A DNA stretch of 64,000 nt. Source: Vibrio hippocampi. GTDB taxonomy: Bacteria; Pseudomonadota; Gammaproteobacteria; Enterobacterales; Vibrionaceae. The position numbers and the translations under genes are program-made. Under the pieces are notes generated by a model. The model had not been told where the DNA came from. It saw nothing but the letters and a program-made list of their open reading frames with translations, and did no database searches. How positions within the stretch are numbered: position 1 is the first letter of the stretch; each line of letters begins with the position of its first letter. Below, piece by piece: positions 26,487 to 35,311 of this stretch. The stretch lies in NCBI RefSeq assembly GCF_921292975.1, contig NZ_CAKLCM010000003.1, forward strand, positions 496,001-560,000. The letters run 5' to 3'.

Positions 26487-29174
26487 TTAATCATTCTCGA
26501 AACTATCGCCATCATAAGTGATGTTGAAGTTTAGATCGGCAACATGCTCGTCGTCATTGCTCGCGAAAGAGATACGATATTTTTTATCAAGTTCGTGTTG
26601 ATAAGCGAAATCAAAGTCATAGCCCACGTAATGGTATGAACCGTCATTCTCTTCGTTGTCGAAGCAAGTGGCGTTTTGCGAACCGCTGAAGGTTTTCGCG
26701 TAAAACAGTGGTGCGACTTGATCACAAGTTAAGTTGCCGCCGTCAACGCGGTCAAAGAATAGATCCGCATCAGCTGCTTCATCATTACCGCCGTCATCAC
26801 TGTTTTCCATCTGCGTGGTGACATAGACATCCACATACTCGCCATCAATGTATAAGCTGGTTTGTTGCATACGGGATAGAGAGTCGGTGTTGGACTTCAT
26901 GTCAACTCGCGATTCTGCTTCCGATACCGATTCCATCACTTCCATGCTCGCAACATAGTTGTCTTCATTGCTACGCAGTTCAGTCGTTCGGATGATAAAA
27001 CGCTGAACGCCATCTTTACCGGTGACGTTAAGCAGTTCCATTGTCATTGGGTCATAGTCGTCTTCGACGATGGTAATGACGTCATCAGCCACGGTGTAAG
27101 TTGCGGATGCTTGTGAAGAGACAGGAGCGCAACTTTCAGTCAGGTCGCCTTGATAGTTTTCGTCACCAAAATAGACTTGTCCATCTTCGAGTTTAAAGCT
27201 TTCACAGCGGTTATCGACAATATCGCCATTAGCTTCTGGTGTTTCGATAAAGTAGAGATCCTTGCCGATAATCAAGTCCGCAGAGGGGAGTTCTGGCTCA
27301 GAGGTTTCGCCTTCGCTTACCGCAGGAAGCTTAATCGTTACCGCTTCGGAAATGATTTCATTGTCGCTATCAACATTGGAACCCGCCATCAGAACGAATT
27401 CGCCATCTTCAGCCGTCACCGTTGGACTGCCGTAGATAGCAAGTATCGCGGAGTCATCGACCATAGTGACCGAAATACCGGCAATCGACGTTTCGCCTTC
27501 GTCATCGTTTGCGCTACCTGCATAGTATTCAACATTCTCAAGTCCGGTGGTAGCAAAGACCTCGGTGACATCAAATGTTTGCTGGAAGCTGTCCATACCG
27601 ACTGTCAGCTCAAGGGCTTCCAGTGTTTTGGTGATTTCTGCTTGCAGAGCTGTGAGCTTGTCTTGATCGATGGTAATTTCGCTTGGCAATGAGACTGGCT
27701 CGGCAACCTCAGGCAGTTCAAGTTCTGCTGAGGTTGATAGACCGTTTTGGTCAGTTGCCATTAGCTTAATGGTGTATTCTGTCTCGTCATCTTCGCTGCT
27801 ACGAAGTGGTGTGCCCTGAATACCAATCAGACCTGTTCCCATATTGTCGAAGATCAGACCATTGCTTTCCGCATTCGATGAGAAGCTCAATTCTAATTCG
27901 CTGTCACCGCTAAACAGTTCACTGAAATCGATGAAGTACCCTTCACCCAAGGATTCACCTTGCACCAGTTGCCATAAATCGACCTCGTCTTGCAGACCTT
28001 GCAATGTATCTTCCGAATATTCAGGAGCTTCTGCTTCGCCTTCGTCGATTTCGAATTCGAATACCGCGTGGGTTTCATTGGTGTCATCAGAATCGGCAAG
28101 TGTCACGACAATGGCAAAGTCACCCGCTTTAGCAATACTGTCTGATGGGCTAACGCCAAGGTTAAGAGCGCCATTACTCGGGTTATAAACCACTTGAACA
28201 TTAGAATCGGCAAGCTGACTCTGATCGATAGAAATCAGGCTTAGGTCGATGTTGTCCACGTCTTTGTCACTAAATAGGCTAGTGATGTCCGCAGTGAGCA
28301 GGTAATCACTTGAGCCGACTTGGCCGTGCTCAAGTTCAAGGTCATCAAACTTATCTTGAACCGTTTCATAGATCGCGTGGTCAACGATGGTCTTGTAGCT
28401 TGGAGTTTCGATGCCGCTGTTCGTATCACCGTCAACGATGACCACATAGCTTGGATCATCAAGATCTTCCGGATTGTTTTCGACGATATCGTCAACAACC
28501 TGTTTGGCTTCATCTGCCATTGCGGTCGCTTTACCATCCTGCTGGTAAGCAACGGGGTCATCCGCTTTGGTTTCACTAAGAATCTGTGCCACTTTGTGCA
28601 TGGCAGGATCTTCGTCAGCGCCTGATACAAAATCAACATACGGGTCAAAATCTTCGTCTTCTACACCGTCATTCAACGATTTATTGACGACACTGATGGC
28701 TTCTTCTTCTGTTAAAGAAGCATCGTTGTGCATCTCGATTGCCACTAGGTCAGTGATTGGAGAAATGACATCTGAAGATTGAGGAGCGCGGAAAACCAGC
28801 TCGGTTGATAGAGGTTGACCCGGTAGATCTTGGTCAACGGTATAAACGCCAGAGTACAGTTCTGGGTCTAAATCGATAAGATCTTGTTGAGCATCACCAC
28901 CTGGGATAAGAGTTTGAAGCGCGAGCGTACCATCTACGGTTGTGTCGCCAATATCGACTCGACCTTGAATGTCGGTTAAACCTAAGAAAGTATCTGAATT
29001 GGCATCCCATACGCCGTCGGCGTCTTTATCAATAAAGACTACGGCATTGTGTAAATAGCCATCAAAGCCAGTGATATAGTTACTGACTGATGGGTCACTA
29101 TCTGAGCCATTATCTGAGCCACAGCCCGATAGTGCCACGACAACAGACGTGGCAAGTAAAGACATTTTTTTCAT
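26487..29174 (-). CDS. Large acidic surface lipoprotein of unknown function
   Basis: An 895-residue exported protein with signal peptide and lipobox ALSGC (Cys 18), followed by a Gly/Ser/Asp linker. Near residue 50 a calcium-loop-like DKDADGVWDANSD lies before a transthyretin-like GLTDIQGRVDI strand. The middle (about 270-620) contains repeated cadherin/Ig-like beta-sandwich-type segments, such as FAIVVTLADSDDTNETHAVFEFE and YTIKLMATDQNGLSTSAELEL. The composition is strongly acidic, normal for marine surface proteins. Five Cys in the C-terminal third may form disulphides. Function unrecognised; adhesion or matrix binding is only a guess. Long antisense frames inside are composition shadows. 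Confidence 0.75.
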   Translation of the reverse strand: MKKMSLLATSVVVALSGCGSDNGSDSDPSVSNYITGFDGYLHNAVVFIDKDADGVWDANSDTFLGLTDIQGRVDIGDTTVDGTLALQTLIPGGDAQQDLIDLDPELYSGVYTVDQDLPGQPLSTELVFRAPQSSDVISPITDLVAIEMHNDASLTEEEAISVVNKSLNDGVEDEDFDPYVDFVSGADEDPAMHKVAQILSETKADDPVAYQQDGKATAMADEAKQVVDDIVENNPEDLDDPSYVVIVDGDTNSGIETPSYKTIVDHAIYETVQDKFDDLELEHGQVGSSDYLLTADITSLFSDKDVDNIDLSLISIDQSQLADSNVQVVYNPSNGALNLGVSPSDSIAKAGDFAIVVTLADSDDTNETHAVFEFEIDEGEAEAPEYSEDTLQGLQDEVDLWQLVQGESLGEGYFIDFSELFSGDSELELSFSSNAESNGLIFDNMGTGLIGIQGTPLRSSEDDETEYTIKLMATDQNGLSTSAELELPEVAEPVSLPSEITIDQDKLTALQAEITKTLEALELTVGMDSFQQTFDVTEVFATTGLENVEYYAGSANDDEGETSIAGISVTMVDDSAILAIYGSPTVTAEDGEFVLMAGSNVDSDNEIISEAVTIKLPAVSEGETSEPELPSADLIIGKDLYFIETPEANGDIVDNRCESFKLEDGQVYFGDENYQGDLTESCAPVSSQASATYTVADDVITIVEDDYDPMTMELLNVTGKDGVQRFIIRTTELRSNEDNYVASMEVMESVSEAESRVDMKSNTDSLSRMQQTSLYIDGEYVDVYVTTQMENSDDGGNDEAADADLFFDRVDGGNLTCDQVAPLFYAKTFSGSQNATCFDNEENDGSYHYVGYDFDFAYQHELDKKYRISFASNDDEHVADLNFNITYDGDSFEND

Positions 29175-29550
29175 TCATCCACCCTTTAATGAATAATATT
29201 TTTGATTTTTTATATTGGTAACAATCGCGCTGCGAAAACCGATGTGACATTTCCCCTTATTATTCACATACGGACGGTTATATAGATCCCCGGCAGAGCG
29301 AGAAATATTTATAATCATCGTGAAACAAATTGCAATACTTTTGAGGGTGGGTTTGTATAATATTTGTACTGAAAAACAAGTAGTTAAGCAATGTTTGTGA
29401 TGTATCTCATTTTTGAGGATTTAATGTAGGAAGTGCTTGAAATATTTCGAGTTTAGTGGGAGAGGGATTATATCCCACACCCTATTTATGATGTGGGATG
29501 ATATTCTATATACGATAAGTGATCGATAGAATATCCTTATTTTTCCCTAA
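29175..29550. other. Intergenic region upstream of the large lipoprotein gene
   Basis: AT-rich, no coding frame. It should hold the lipoprotein promoter. An inverted repeat TATCCCACA ... TGTGGGATG near 29470-29505 can form a hairpin. Nothing else recognisable. Confidence 0.5.
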
Positions 29551-29579
29551 ACATAAAATTGCGCCAAATAACTGGCGCT
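29550..29579 (-). terminator. Terminator of azlCD
   Basis: GCGCCA/TGGCGC stem with plus-strand A-rich sequence on its left, giving a hairpin plus U-rich tail for leftward transcription. Confidence 0.6.
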
Positions 29580-29590
29580 AGTCTCTCTTT

Positions 29591-29665
29591 AAGACAATAA
29601 ATTGACTACCAAGTTAAGGCAATAAATAAATTATCAATTTAAGGAAATAAATAAACCACTAAGCC
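29591..29665. repeat. Three 25-bp tandem repeats at the 3' end of azlD
   Basis: Units begin AAGACAATAAATTGAC (29591), AAGGCAATAAATAAAT (29616) and AAGGAAATAAATAAAC (29641), each 25 bp. The last one includes the azlD stop codon and final codons, so the 3' end of the gene was apparently duplicated downstream. Confidence 0.7.
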
Positions 29666-29977
29666 AAAGCTTAGAACCCCGATTAATACCGGCAAGCCTA
29701 ATGAACGCTTCCAATACCAACACAGTGATGTGGTGACTACGCCTATTACGGTTGCAAGCCAAGTGCTGGTCGATGGGTGAGCGGGAACTAATGAAGTTCC
29801 GAACATCGCCGCAATCATAGCGGGTCCCAATACGCTGATCCACAGTGGAAGGGTGTCGTTTGTTGTGTCGTGTTGCTTTTTTTGAGCTCGTCTTCGCAGC
29901 CAAATAATCGGTAGCAAGCGCATTAAATAAGTCGCGATGGCAATAACCAACATTGCGATCCAGAGAGTTGTATTCAT
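29639..29977 (-). CDS. azlD: AzlD-type branched-chain amino acid exporter subunit
   Basis: A 112-residue membrane protein of the AzlD family with four hydrophobic segments (MNTTLWIAMLVIAIATYLMRLLPI at the start, with the family RLLP motif). It partners AzlC/YgaZ as a two-component exporter of branched-chain amino acids (YgaZH type). Its start overlaps the azlC stop by 4 bp. A competing frame at 29634-29984 is not hydrophobic and is a shadow. Confidence 0.88.
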   Translation of the reverse strand: MNTTLWIAMLVIAIATYLMRLLPIIWLRRRAQKKQHDTTNDTLPLWISVLGPAMIAAMFGTSLVPAHPSTSTWLATVIGVVTTSLCWYWKRSLGLPVLIGVLSFGLVVYLFP

Positions 29978-30774
29978 GACTCACCTCGTTGATGTTGAAG
30001 GTGCTTTATAACGTAGAAAAGCATGGTGCCCAACACGGCTGCTAAAGGAATCGCCAGATTAGGGAATCCATATAACTTGACGATCACGGCGATAGCGGTG
30101 GTGGTTAGGAGGCTAATCGTCCACTTGATTGAGTCGAATTTGGGTGCCAGCAACACCAAAAACAGTGCAGGGAGGGCGAAAGGCAGTATTTCTCCCAATA
30201 GCGGCCACTGTTTTACTAACTCACTGCCGACGATGACCCCAAGTGCCGTACCTAGGATCCAGCTTAGCCAAGCGATAACCGCCGCTGAGGTATACCATTG
30301 AATACGCTGAGGCTCGCTCAGTTGGGGGAAGCGCGTGAGCGCTAGGGCAAAAATTTGGTCGGTGAGTCCATGCATCAAGGGAATCCACCAACGACTCCGA
30401 TTTAAATAAGGCGCGATGTTGGGACCATAAACCAAATGTCGAGCATTGACTAACAGAGTCATCACAATCACTAATAAAATGGGTGCGCCAGACGCGACCA
30501 TGGCGACAAATAAGAACTGGGATGCGCCGGCATAGATTAAGCTGGAAATAACAATGGTTTCCCAAATACCAAAGCCGGATTGTAACGAAATTAAGCCAAA
30601 CGAGATGGCGACAGGAATATAACCGCTCATTAGCGGGATGGCATCTTTCACCCCTAATAACCAAGCATTGCTTAGCTTTTTATCCGTTTGCTCATTTTTA
30701 CTAGGTTTATTATCAGTAAACCTATTCTTATTAAACTCTGTATCGCGGCTTCCATTCTGAGTGCCTTGGCTCAT
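29974..30774 (-). CDS. azlC: AzlC-family branched-chain amino acid exporter large subunit
   Basis: A 266-residue membrane protein of the AzlC/YgaZ family. After a 40-residue polar, Lys/Asn-rich N-terminus comes GVKDAIPLMSGYIPVAISFGLISLQSGF, then SSLIYAGASQFLFVAM, the classic AzlC signature, and VNARHLVYGPNIAPYL. With AzlD it would export valine and related amino acids. GAGGGTGT upstream supports the ATG at 30774. The polar N-terminus is longer than in YgaZ. Confidence 0.9.
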   Translation of the reverse strand: MSQGTQNGSRDTEFNKNRFTDNKPSKNEQTDKKLSNAWLLGVKDAIPLMSGYIPVAISFGLISLQSGFGIWETIVISSLIYAGASQFLFVAMVASGAPILLVIVMTLLVNARHLVYGPNIAPYLNRSRWWIPLMHGLTDQIFALALTRFPQLSEPQRIQWYTSAAVIAWLSWILGTALGVIVGSELVKQWPLLGEILPFALPALFLVLLAPKFDSIKWTISLLTTTAIAVIVKLYGFPNLAIPLAAVLGTMLFYVIKHLQHQRGES

Positions 30775-30952
30775 ACACCCTCATCCTTACTGGTGGTGCT
30801 TTCTTATAAATTGAAAGCTATCGATTTCATCTTCTTGATTTAGCCATAGTGCGCTAATTAAAACAAATATCAAGCAGATAAGTGTATCGGTTATTTTCTA
30901 GACTGGCGGGTTACGGGAGTGACCGATTACCCAATCTATGTTTGAAGTAAAA

Positions 30953-30972
30953 CCGACAATATGACATGTCGG
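30953..30972. promoter_or_regulatory. Inverted repeat overlapping the nifU enhancer
   Basis: CCGACA at 30953-30958 and TGTCGG at 30967-30972 can pair; the right arm starts with the TGT of the NifA site, repeating the hairpin/enhancer overlap seen at nifH. Confidence 0.5.
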
Positions 30973-30982
30973 CTTTGTGACA
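30967..30982 (+). promoter_or_regulatory. NifA upstream activator site of nifU (TGT-N10-ACA)
   Basis: TGT at 30967-30969, ACA at 30980-30982, 10 bases between, about 85 bp upstream of the -24 element. It is followed by ATTTGC, close to the ATTTGT found after the nifE and rnfA sites. Confidence 0.8.
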
Positions 30983-31063
30983 ATTTGCGAGTTTTATTGA
31001 TTCGAAACCCCGTTAAAGCCAGTGCTATCAATAGGTTCTCTGATTCTATCCGGCTTTTTAAGT

Positions 31064-31079
31064 TGGAGTGCTCCTTGCA
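31064..31079 (+). promoter_or_regulatory. Sigma-54 promoter of nifUSVWZM-mod
   Basis: GTTGGAGTGCTCCTTGCAA: GG at 31065-31066 and GC at 31077-31078, 10 bases apart, with TTGCA at -12. It is 60 bp before the nifU ATG. Confidence 0.85.
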
Positions 31080-31139
31080 ATAGTTCTTTGCAACAGCGTT
31101 ATTACAATCATTACAACTACTAGGAAGCAAGGAGCGCTC

Positions 31140-31982
31140 ATGTGGGACTATTCGGAAAAAGTAAAACAGCATTTTTTTCAACCACACAATGCCAAAGTGG
31201 TTCAAGAAGCGAATGCCGTCGGTGAAGTGGGTTCACTGAGTTGTGGCGACGCATTGAGCTTAACGTTAAAGGTGAACCCCGAAACGGAAGTAATAGAAGA
31301 TGCCGGCTTTCAAACGTTTGGCTGCGGCAGTGCCATCGCTTCTTCCTCGGCGTTAACGACCTTAATTATCGGCAAAACGTTAGATCAAGCGAGTGAGTTG
31401 ACCAATCAAGATATCGCCAACTATTTAGACGGCTTACCGCCAGAAAAAATGCATTGCAGCGTGATGGGCATGGAAGCCCTTGAGGCCGCCGTTGCCAATT
31501 ATCGAGGCATTGAACTCGGTGAGCATCATGAAGAAGGGGAACTCATTTGTAAGTGCTACGCCATTGACGATGTGCTGATCAAAAAGGTCGTAGCAGAAAA
31601 CCAACTGACCAGTTTAGAACAAGTGATCAACTACACCAAAGCGGGCGGTGCCTGTACTTCTTGTCATGAAAAAATTGAGTGGGTGTTGGAGCAGTGTGTC
31701 GCTGAGCAAGTTATTGAGCATGATGAACAAGAGTTAGCCATCATCAATCGAGTCATTGCCGAATTAAGACCCACGGTGCAGGCCGATGGCGGAGACATTC
31801 AACTGAGTGATGTTGAGCAAGATATGGTGTTTGTTGTTTTATCGGGCGCATGTTCGGGGTGCGGCATGTCTGGGATGACCTTATCTCATTTGGAAAACAG
31901 ATTATCACACGCTTTAGGTCGAAGTATGACCGTATTCCCAGTTCAAGACTCTGCCGCTCACAAGGAGGTGTCAAATGGCTAA
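31140..31982 (+). CDS. nifU: Fe-S cluster scaffold protein NifU
   Basis: Three-domain scaffold that assembles [4Fe-4S] clusters for nitrogenase with NifS. The N-terminal IscU-like domain starts [13 protein letters not shown] and has Cys in [19 protein letters not shown] and KMHCSVMG. A central [2Fe-2S] domain has LICKCYAI and [12 protein letters not shown]. The C-terminal Nfu domain has [12 protein letters not shown]. 280 residues, normal for NifU. The ATG at 31140 has AAGGAG upstream; an upstream frame to 31068 runs through the sigma-54 promoter and is rejected. It overlaps nifS by 8 bp. Confidence 0.97.
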   Translation: MWDYSEKVKQHFFQPHNAKVVQEANAVGEVGSLSCGDALSLTLKVNPETEVIEDAGFQTFGCGSAIASSSALTTLIIGKTLDQASELTNQDIANYLDGLPPEKMHCSVMGMEALEAAVANYRGIELGEHHEEGELICKCYAIDDVLIKKVVAENQLTSLEQVINYTKAGGACTSCHEKIEWVLEQCVAEQVIEHDEQELAIINRVIAELRPTVQADGGDIQLSDVEQDMVFVVLSGACSGCGMSGMTLSHLENRLSHALGRSMTVFPVQDSAAHKEVSNG

Positions 31983-33267
31983 CTTAAACGCTGGAAACGA
32001 CAATGAGCTTGGCAAGCAAGGTCACGGTTACTCTGAAAACGGTTACCTCGACAACTGTTACCTTGACAACTGTTACCTTGACAATAACGCCACAACGAAG
32101 ATTGATCCGCAAGTATTAGAAGTCATGATGCCTTACTTGACCGATTACTATGGCAATCCATCGTCTATACACCAAGTCGGTTCGCAGGTAGGTAAAGCGA
32201 TTCAGCATGCACGCCGACAAGTGGCGGATCTATTGGGGGCGGAGCACGATTCAGAAATCATTTTTACTTCTTGCGCTACTGAGGCGACCAGTACCGCCAT
32301 TTTATCTGCATTAGAGGCTACCCCAGAGCGTAAAGAAATCATCACTACAGAGGTGGAGCACCCGGCAACTCTTGCTCTCTGCGAATACTTGGAGCGCAAA
32401 GGCTATACCGTGCATTGGATTGGCGTTGATAAAAAGGGTCGACTCGATATGCAGGCGTATCAAGCCGCACTCAGTGACAATGTGGCGATAGTGAGTGTGA
32501 TGTGGGCAAATAATGAGACGGGAACCCTGTTTCCGATTGAAAAAATTGCCAAATTTGCCAAGGCGTTTGGTATTCAGGTTCATGTTGATGCGGTGCAGGT
32601 GACCGGAAAAATTCGTTACCGTGTTGCTGACACCAGTGTCGATATGTTGTCGGTATCGGCTCATAAATTTCATGGACCGAAAGGTGTCGGTGCCCTCTAT
32701 TTGCGTAGAGGCACTCGTTTTAGACCCTTAATGCGAGGCGGGCACCAAGAGCGTGGTCGACGCGCGGGCACGGAAAATGCCGCTTCGATTATTGGAATGG
32801 GGCAGGCATGTGAATTGGCGAAAGCCGCTATGGCTGAGTACTCAACAGAGATACAACGATTGCGCGACAGGTTGGAGCAAGGATTGCTCCAGCAAATCAG
32901 TCACTGTTTTGTCACCGGCGATACTCAGCACCGCGTACCGAATACCAGCAACATTGCGTTTGAGTTTATTGAAGGGGAAGCGCTTCTCTTGCTGCTCAAT
33001 CAGGCGAACATTGCAACTTCATCCGGTTCTGCATGCACTTCCGGTGCTTTGGAACCTTCCCATGTGATGAAAGCGATGCAGATCCCATTAACTGCGGCAC
33101 ACGGCACGCTACGTTTTTCCTTATCTAAATACACCACAGAGCAAGAAGTCGATCATGTGTTACAGACGTTGCCGACCATTGTTAGCCGTTTAAGAGCGTT
33201 ATCGCCGTATTGGGACAACGAGACGCAGCAACAAAAGCAAGATGCTTTTGAACCTGTTTATGGTTAA
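31975..33267 (+). CDS. nifS: Cysteine desulfurase NifS with repeat-built N-terminal extension
   Basis: PLP enzyme taking sulphur from cysteine for NifU clusters. The family core begins [12 protein letters not shown], with [14 protein letters not shown] holding the PLP lysine and [15 protein letters not shown] the active-site Cys. Standard NifS starts almost directly at YLDNNATT, but here about 36 residues precede it, ending in [20 protein letters not shown]. The motif was copied by 15-bp tandem duplication (32026-32085). The start at 31975 overlaps nifU by 8 bp and has AAGGAGG upstream. The rest has normal length. Confidence 0.96.
   Translation: MANLNAGNDNELGKQGHGYSENGYLDNCYLDNCYLDNNATTKIDPQVLEVMMPYLTDYYGNPSSIHQVGSQVGKAIQHARRQVADLLGAEHDSEIIFTSCATEATSTAILSALEATPERKEIITTEVEHPATLALCEYLERKGYTVHWIGVDKKGRLDMQAYQAALSDNVAIVSVMWANNETGTLFPIEKIAKFAKAFGIQVHVDAVQVTGKIRYRVADTSVDMLSVSAHKFHGPKGVGALYLRRGTRFRPLMRGGHQERGRRAGTENAASIIGMGQACELAKAAMAEYSTEIQRLRDRLEQGLLQQISHCFVTGDTQHRVPNTSNIAFEFIEGEALLLLLNQANIATSSGSACTSGALEPSHVMKAMQIPLTAAHGTLRFSLSKYTTEQEVDHVLQTLPTIVSRLRALSPYWDNETQQQKQDAFEPVYG
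32026..32085 (+). repeat. Four 15-bp tandem repeats in nifS
   Basis: Units encode [15 protein letters not shown] and CYLDN; the last two are almost identical at DNA level. They merge into the conserved YLDNNATT core. Confidence 0.92.
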
Positions 33268-33276
33268 GGAGTCGCT

Positions 33277-34431
33277 ATGCAGCCAAGTTCCGTTAACCGT
33301 AATCATTTAAATCGGACGGTGGTATTTAACGATACCACCTTAAGAGATGGTGAACAGAGTCCGGGCGTCGCTTTCACTCGAAACGAAAAACTCGAACTTG
33401 CCCAGACCCTTTGGCAATTGGGAGTCCGTGAGTTGGAGGTGGGCATTCCCGCGATGGGAAGTAGAGAGCGCGAAACTATCGCTGCCATGAGAGAAACATT
33501 GCCGGAAGCCGCACTGATGGTGTGGGCCAGAATGGTGCCGCAGGATGTGGATCTCTGTCTCGATCTTGGCATCGACTGGGTTAACATCTCGATCCCCGCT
33601 TCACAGCAGCATCGCCAACATAAATTGTCGCTTTCTATGGCGCAGTTGTTTGCTCAGTTGCGACCGTTGATTGATGCGGTTAAATCTCAGGGGCTTAAGG
33701 TCTCTTTGGGGTTGGAGGATGCTTCTCGAGCCAGTTTAGATGAGCTTCTAGTGCTGATGGAATTTGCCTCAATTCATGGGGTATCACGAGTCCGTTACGC
33801 CGACACCTTAGGGGTTTTGGACCCATTCACCACTTATAACCAGATCAGCCAATTGATTGCCAATAGTGATGTGGCGATAGAAATGCATGCCCATAACGAT
33901 CTTGGCTTAGCAACGGCCAACTCCTTAGCAGCGATCAGCGCTGGCGTTGAGTCGGTGAACACCACGATTTGTGGTTTAGGTGAGCGAGCAGGTAATGCGC
34001 CGTTGGAAGAAGTCAGTGTTGCGGTTGAGGTGTTAGGCAAGGGCATCACGGGTATTGCGCTCGAACAACTCCCCAAGTTGGTTGGATTAGCAAAACAGTC
34101 CGCAGGGCTCGATTTGTCGCCGCATAAACCGATTATTGGTAAGCAGGTCTTTACGCATGAATCGGGGATCCATGTCGACGGATTACTCAAAGACTTCAAT
34201 AACTACCAAGGCTTTGATCCGCATATGGTTGGCAGAGAGCATCAACTGGTACTGGGTAAACATTCGGGCACACACGCCATGTTGGCGCTGCTATCACAAA
34301 TGGGCGTGGGACTGGATAAGATGCAACTGCCACAAATGCAGAACTTGCTCACCCATTGGAGTGAACGCAATAAGCGCATACCCAGTGTGCAAGATTTACA
34401 ACGTTTGGTGGAGGCGATTGATGGTAGATAA
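33277..34431 (+). CDS. nifV: Homocitrate synthase NifV
   Basis: Condenses acetyl-CoA with 2-oxoglutarate to give homocitrate, the organic ligand of FeMo-co. 384 residues. The conserved [14 protein letters not shown] opens the TIM barrel; [22 protein letters not shown] gives the metal-binding His pair and [13 protein letters not shown] the second signature. HESGIHVDG and [10 protein letters not shown] complete the family pattern. It starts 9 bp after nifS with AAGGAG upstream, and its 3' end overlaps nifW by 11 bp. Confidence 0.96.
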   Translation: MQPSSVNRNHLNRTVVFNDTTLRDGEQSPGVAFTRNEKLELAQTLWQLGVRELEVGIPAMGSRERETIAAMRETLPEAALMVWARMVPQDVDLCLDLGIDWVNISIPASQQHRQHKLSLSMAQLFAQLRPLIDAVKSQGLKVSLGLEDASRASLDELLVLMEFASIHGVSRVRYADTLGVLDPFTTYNQISQLIANSDVAIEMHAHNDLGLATANSLAAISAGVESVNTTICGLGERAGNAPLEEVSVAVEVLGKGITGIALEQLPKLVGLAKQSAGLDLSPHKPIIGKQVFTHESGIHVDGLLKDFNNYQGFDPHMVGREHQLVLGKHSGTHAMLALLSQMGVGLDKMQLPQMQNLLTHWSERNKRIPSVQDLQRLVEAIDGR

Positions 34432-34474
34432 CGGTTTCATGTTAGATAGCGGATTGATGGGAGATGGCGGATTA
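34421..34474 (+). repeat. Three 18-bp tandem repeats at the start of nifW
   Basis: Units encode [12 protein letters not shown] and MGDGGL, each beginning with ATG. The first overlaps the nifV stop codon, so the repeats created new upstream start codons. Confidence 0.88.
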
Positions 34475-34771
34475 AATTCAGAGAGTCATCGCTCTGCCCC
34501 AAGTCCCGATTGGCAGATAGAAATGGAAAGCTTTGTCGATTTAGAACAGTACTTCGAACTGTTTGATGTCAGCTTTGATAGTGAGGTGTTAGCCGGACGT
34601 CGCGTGGCGATTTTGGGCTGGTTTAACAAGGAGCTGAGTTGTGATGCTGAACCAGCTGTAGATTATCACCAATATCAGGCGGCGTTGCGTCGCGCGTACT
34701 GCAAGGCGATGCGAGGAGAGACTTGGCTCAAACCCGTTAACCTGTGTGGGAGTTGTCGCGACTGCGACTAG
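34421..34771 (+). CDS. nifW: Nitrogenase-stabilising/protective protein NifW, extended at both ends
   Basis: NifW-type protein associated with MoFe-protein stability. The recognisable core is [35 protein letters not shown], matching the NifW pattern of a FF-type helix followed by a V-Y-pocket and a ILxxFN helix. The 116 residues exceed usual NifW (about 85-110). The N-terminus adds about 35 residues from three 18-bp repeats, and the C-terminus ends CGSCRDCD, a Cys cluster I do not know from NifW. GGAGG lies six bases before the ATG at 34421. Two further repeat ATGs are possible alternative starts. Confidence 0.82.
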   Translation: MVDNGFMLDSGLMGDGGLNSESHRSAPSPDWQIEMESFVDLEQYFELFDVSFDSEVLAGRRVAILGWFNKELSCDAEPAVDYHQYQAALRRAYCKAMRGETWLKPVNLCGSCRDCD

Positions 34772-34791
34772 TTGATTGAGAGGGAAGGAAT

Positions 34792-35298
34792 ATGTACAAG
34801 GAAACTCGTTTTGATGTTGGTGACCAAGCCAGAGTGGTACGCACGGTTCGCAATGATGGCTCGTTTGAGCATGGTTCAAAAAAGGGTGACTGTTTAGTGG
34901 AAGCCGGCGCAGTCGGGTTTGTACGCAGTTTTGGCTACTACTTGCAAAATAAAGTGGTGTATCGGGTTTACTTTCCTGATGTCGATCGAGAGATCGGAGT
35001 GAAAAGTGAAGAACTGATTAGTGCCGAGTTGAACTGGCACCCCAATCCTTACCATTTAAAACAAGAAGTAGTGCTTGCCTCTGGCTTAGCCCACCACGGG
35101 CAGTTGATTGCTAAAAAAGGCGATGTCGTGACTATCATTCGTATTCACCGGGATATGGACTCTGGTGAGTTGAGTTATCAGGTGCAGTTTTCTGGTCGTT
35201 GGGTTTGGTTGCCATTAAAGGCGATTGCGCAGGGTGCCGAGCTTGACACGGACGTTGAGCTTGATACGGACGTTAAGTTGATGGCACAAGTCGGTTAA
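34792..35298 (+). CDS. nifZ: NifZ, MoFe-protein P-cluster maturation
   Basis: NifZ-family protein, needed for formation of the second P-cluster. 168 residues. The NifZ core appears twice as SH3-like beta units: FDVGDQARVVRTVRNDG near the start and LKQEVVLASGLAHHGQLIAKKGDVVTII later, with VVYRVYFPDVDREIGV between. The C-terminus carries the duplicated ELDTDV sequence. AGGGAAGGA precedes the ATG. Confidence 0.9.
   Translation: MYKETRFDVGDQARVVRTVRNDGSFEHGSKKGDCLVEAGAVGFVRSFGYYLQNKVVYRVYFPDVDREIGVKSEELISAELNWHPNPYHLKQEVVLASGLAHHGQLIAKKGDVVTIIRIHRDMDSGELSYQVQFSGRWVWLPLKAIAQGAELDTDVELDTDVKLMAQVG
35239..35274 (+). repeat. Two 18-bp tandem repeats in nifZ
   Basis: GAGCTTGACACGGACGTT and GAGCTTGATACGGACGTT, one base different, encode ELDTDV twice at the C-terminus. 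Confidence 0.95.
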
Positions 35299-35311
35299 TG
35301 GGAGGCGATCA

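Noticed and set aside
27150..27692. 180-codon frame on the plus strand inside the large lipoprotein gene
   Set aside because: Antisense to an acidic protein with signal peptide and good composition; no ribosome site and no recognisable domain.
29634..29984. 116-codon frame overlapping azlD
   Set aside because: Hydrophilic composition; the other frame gives the AzlD membrane protein and couples to azlC.
34136..34420. Upstream extension of the nifW frame inside nifV
   Set aside because: Overlaps conserved nifV coding sequence in another frame; no ribosome site.
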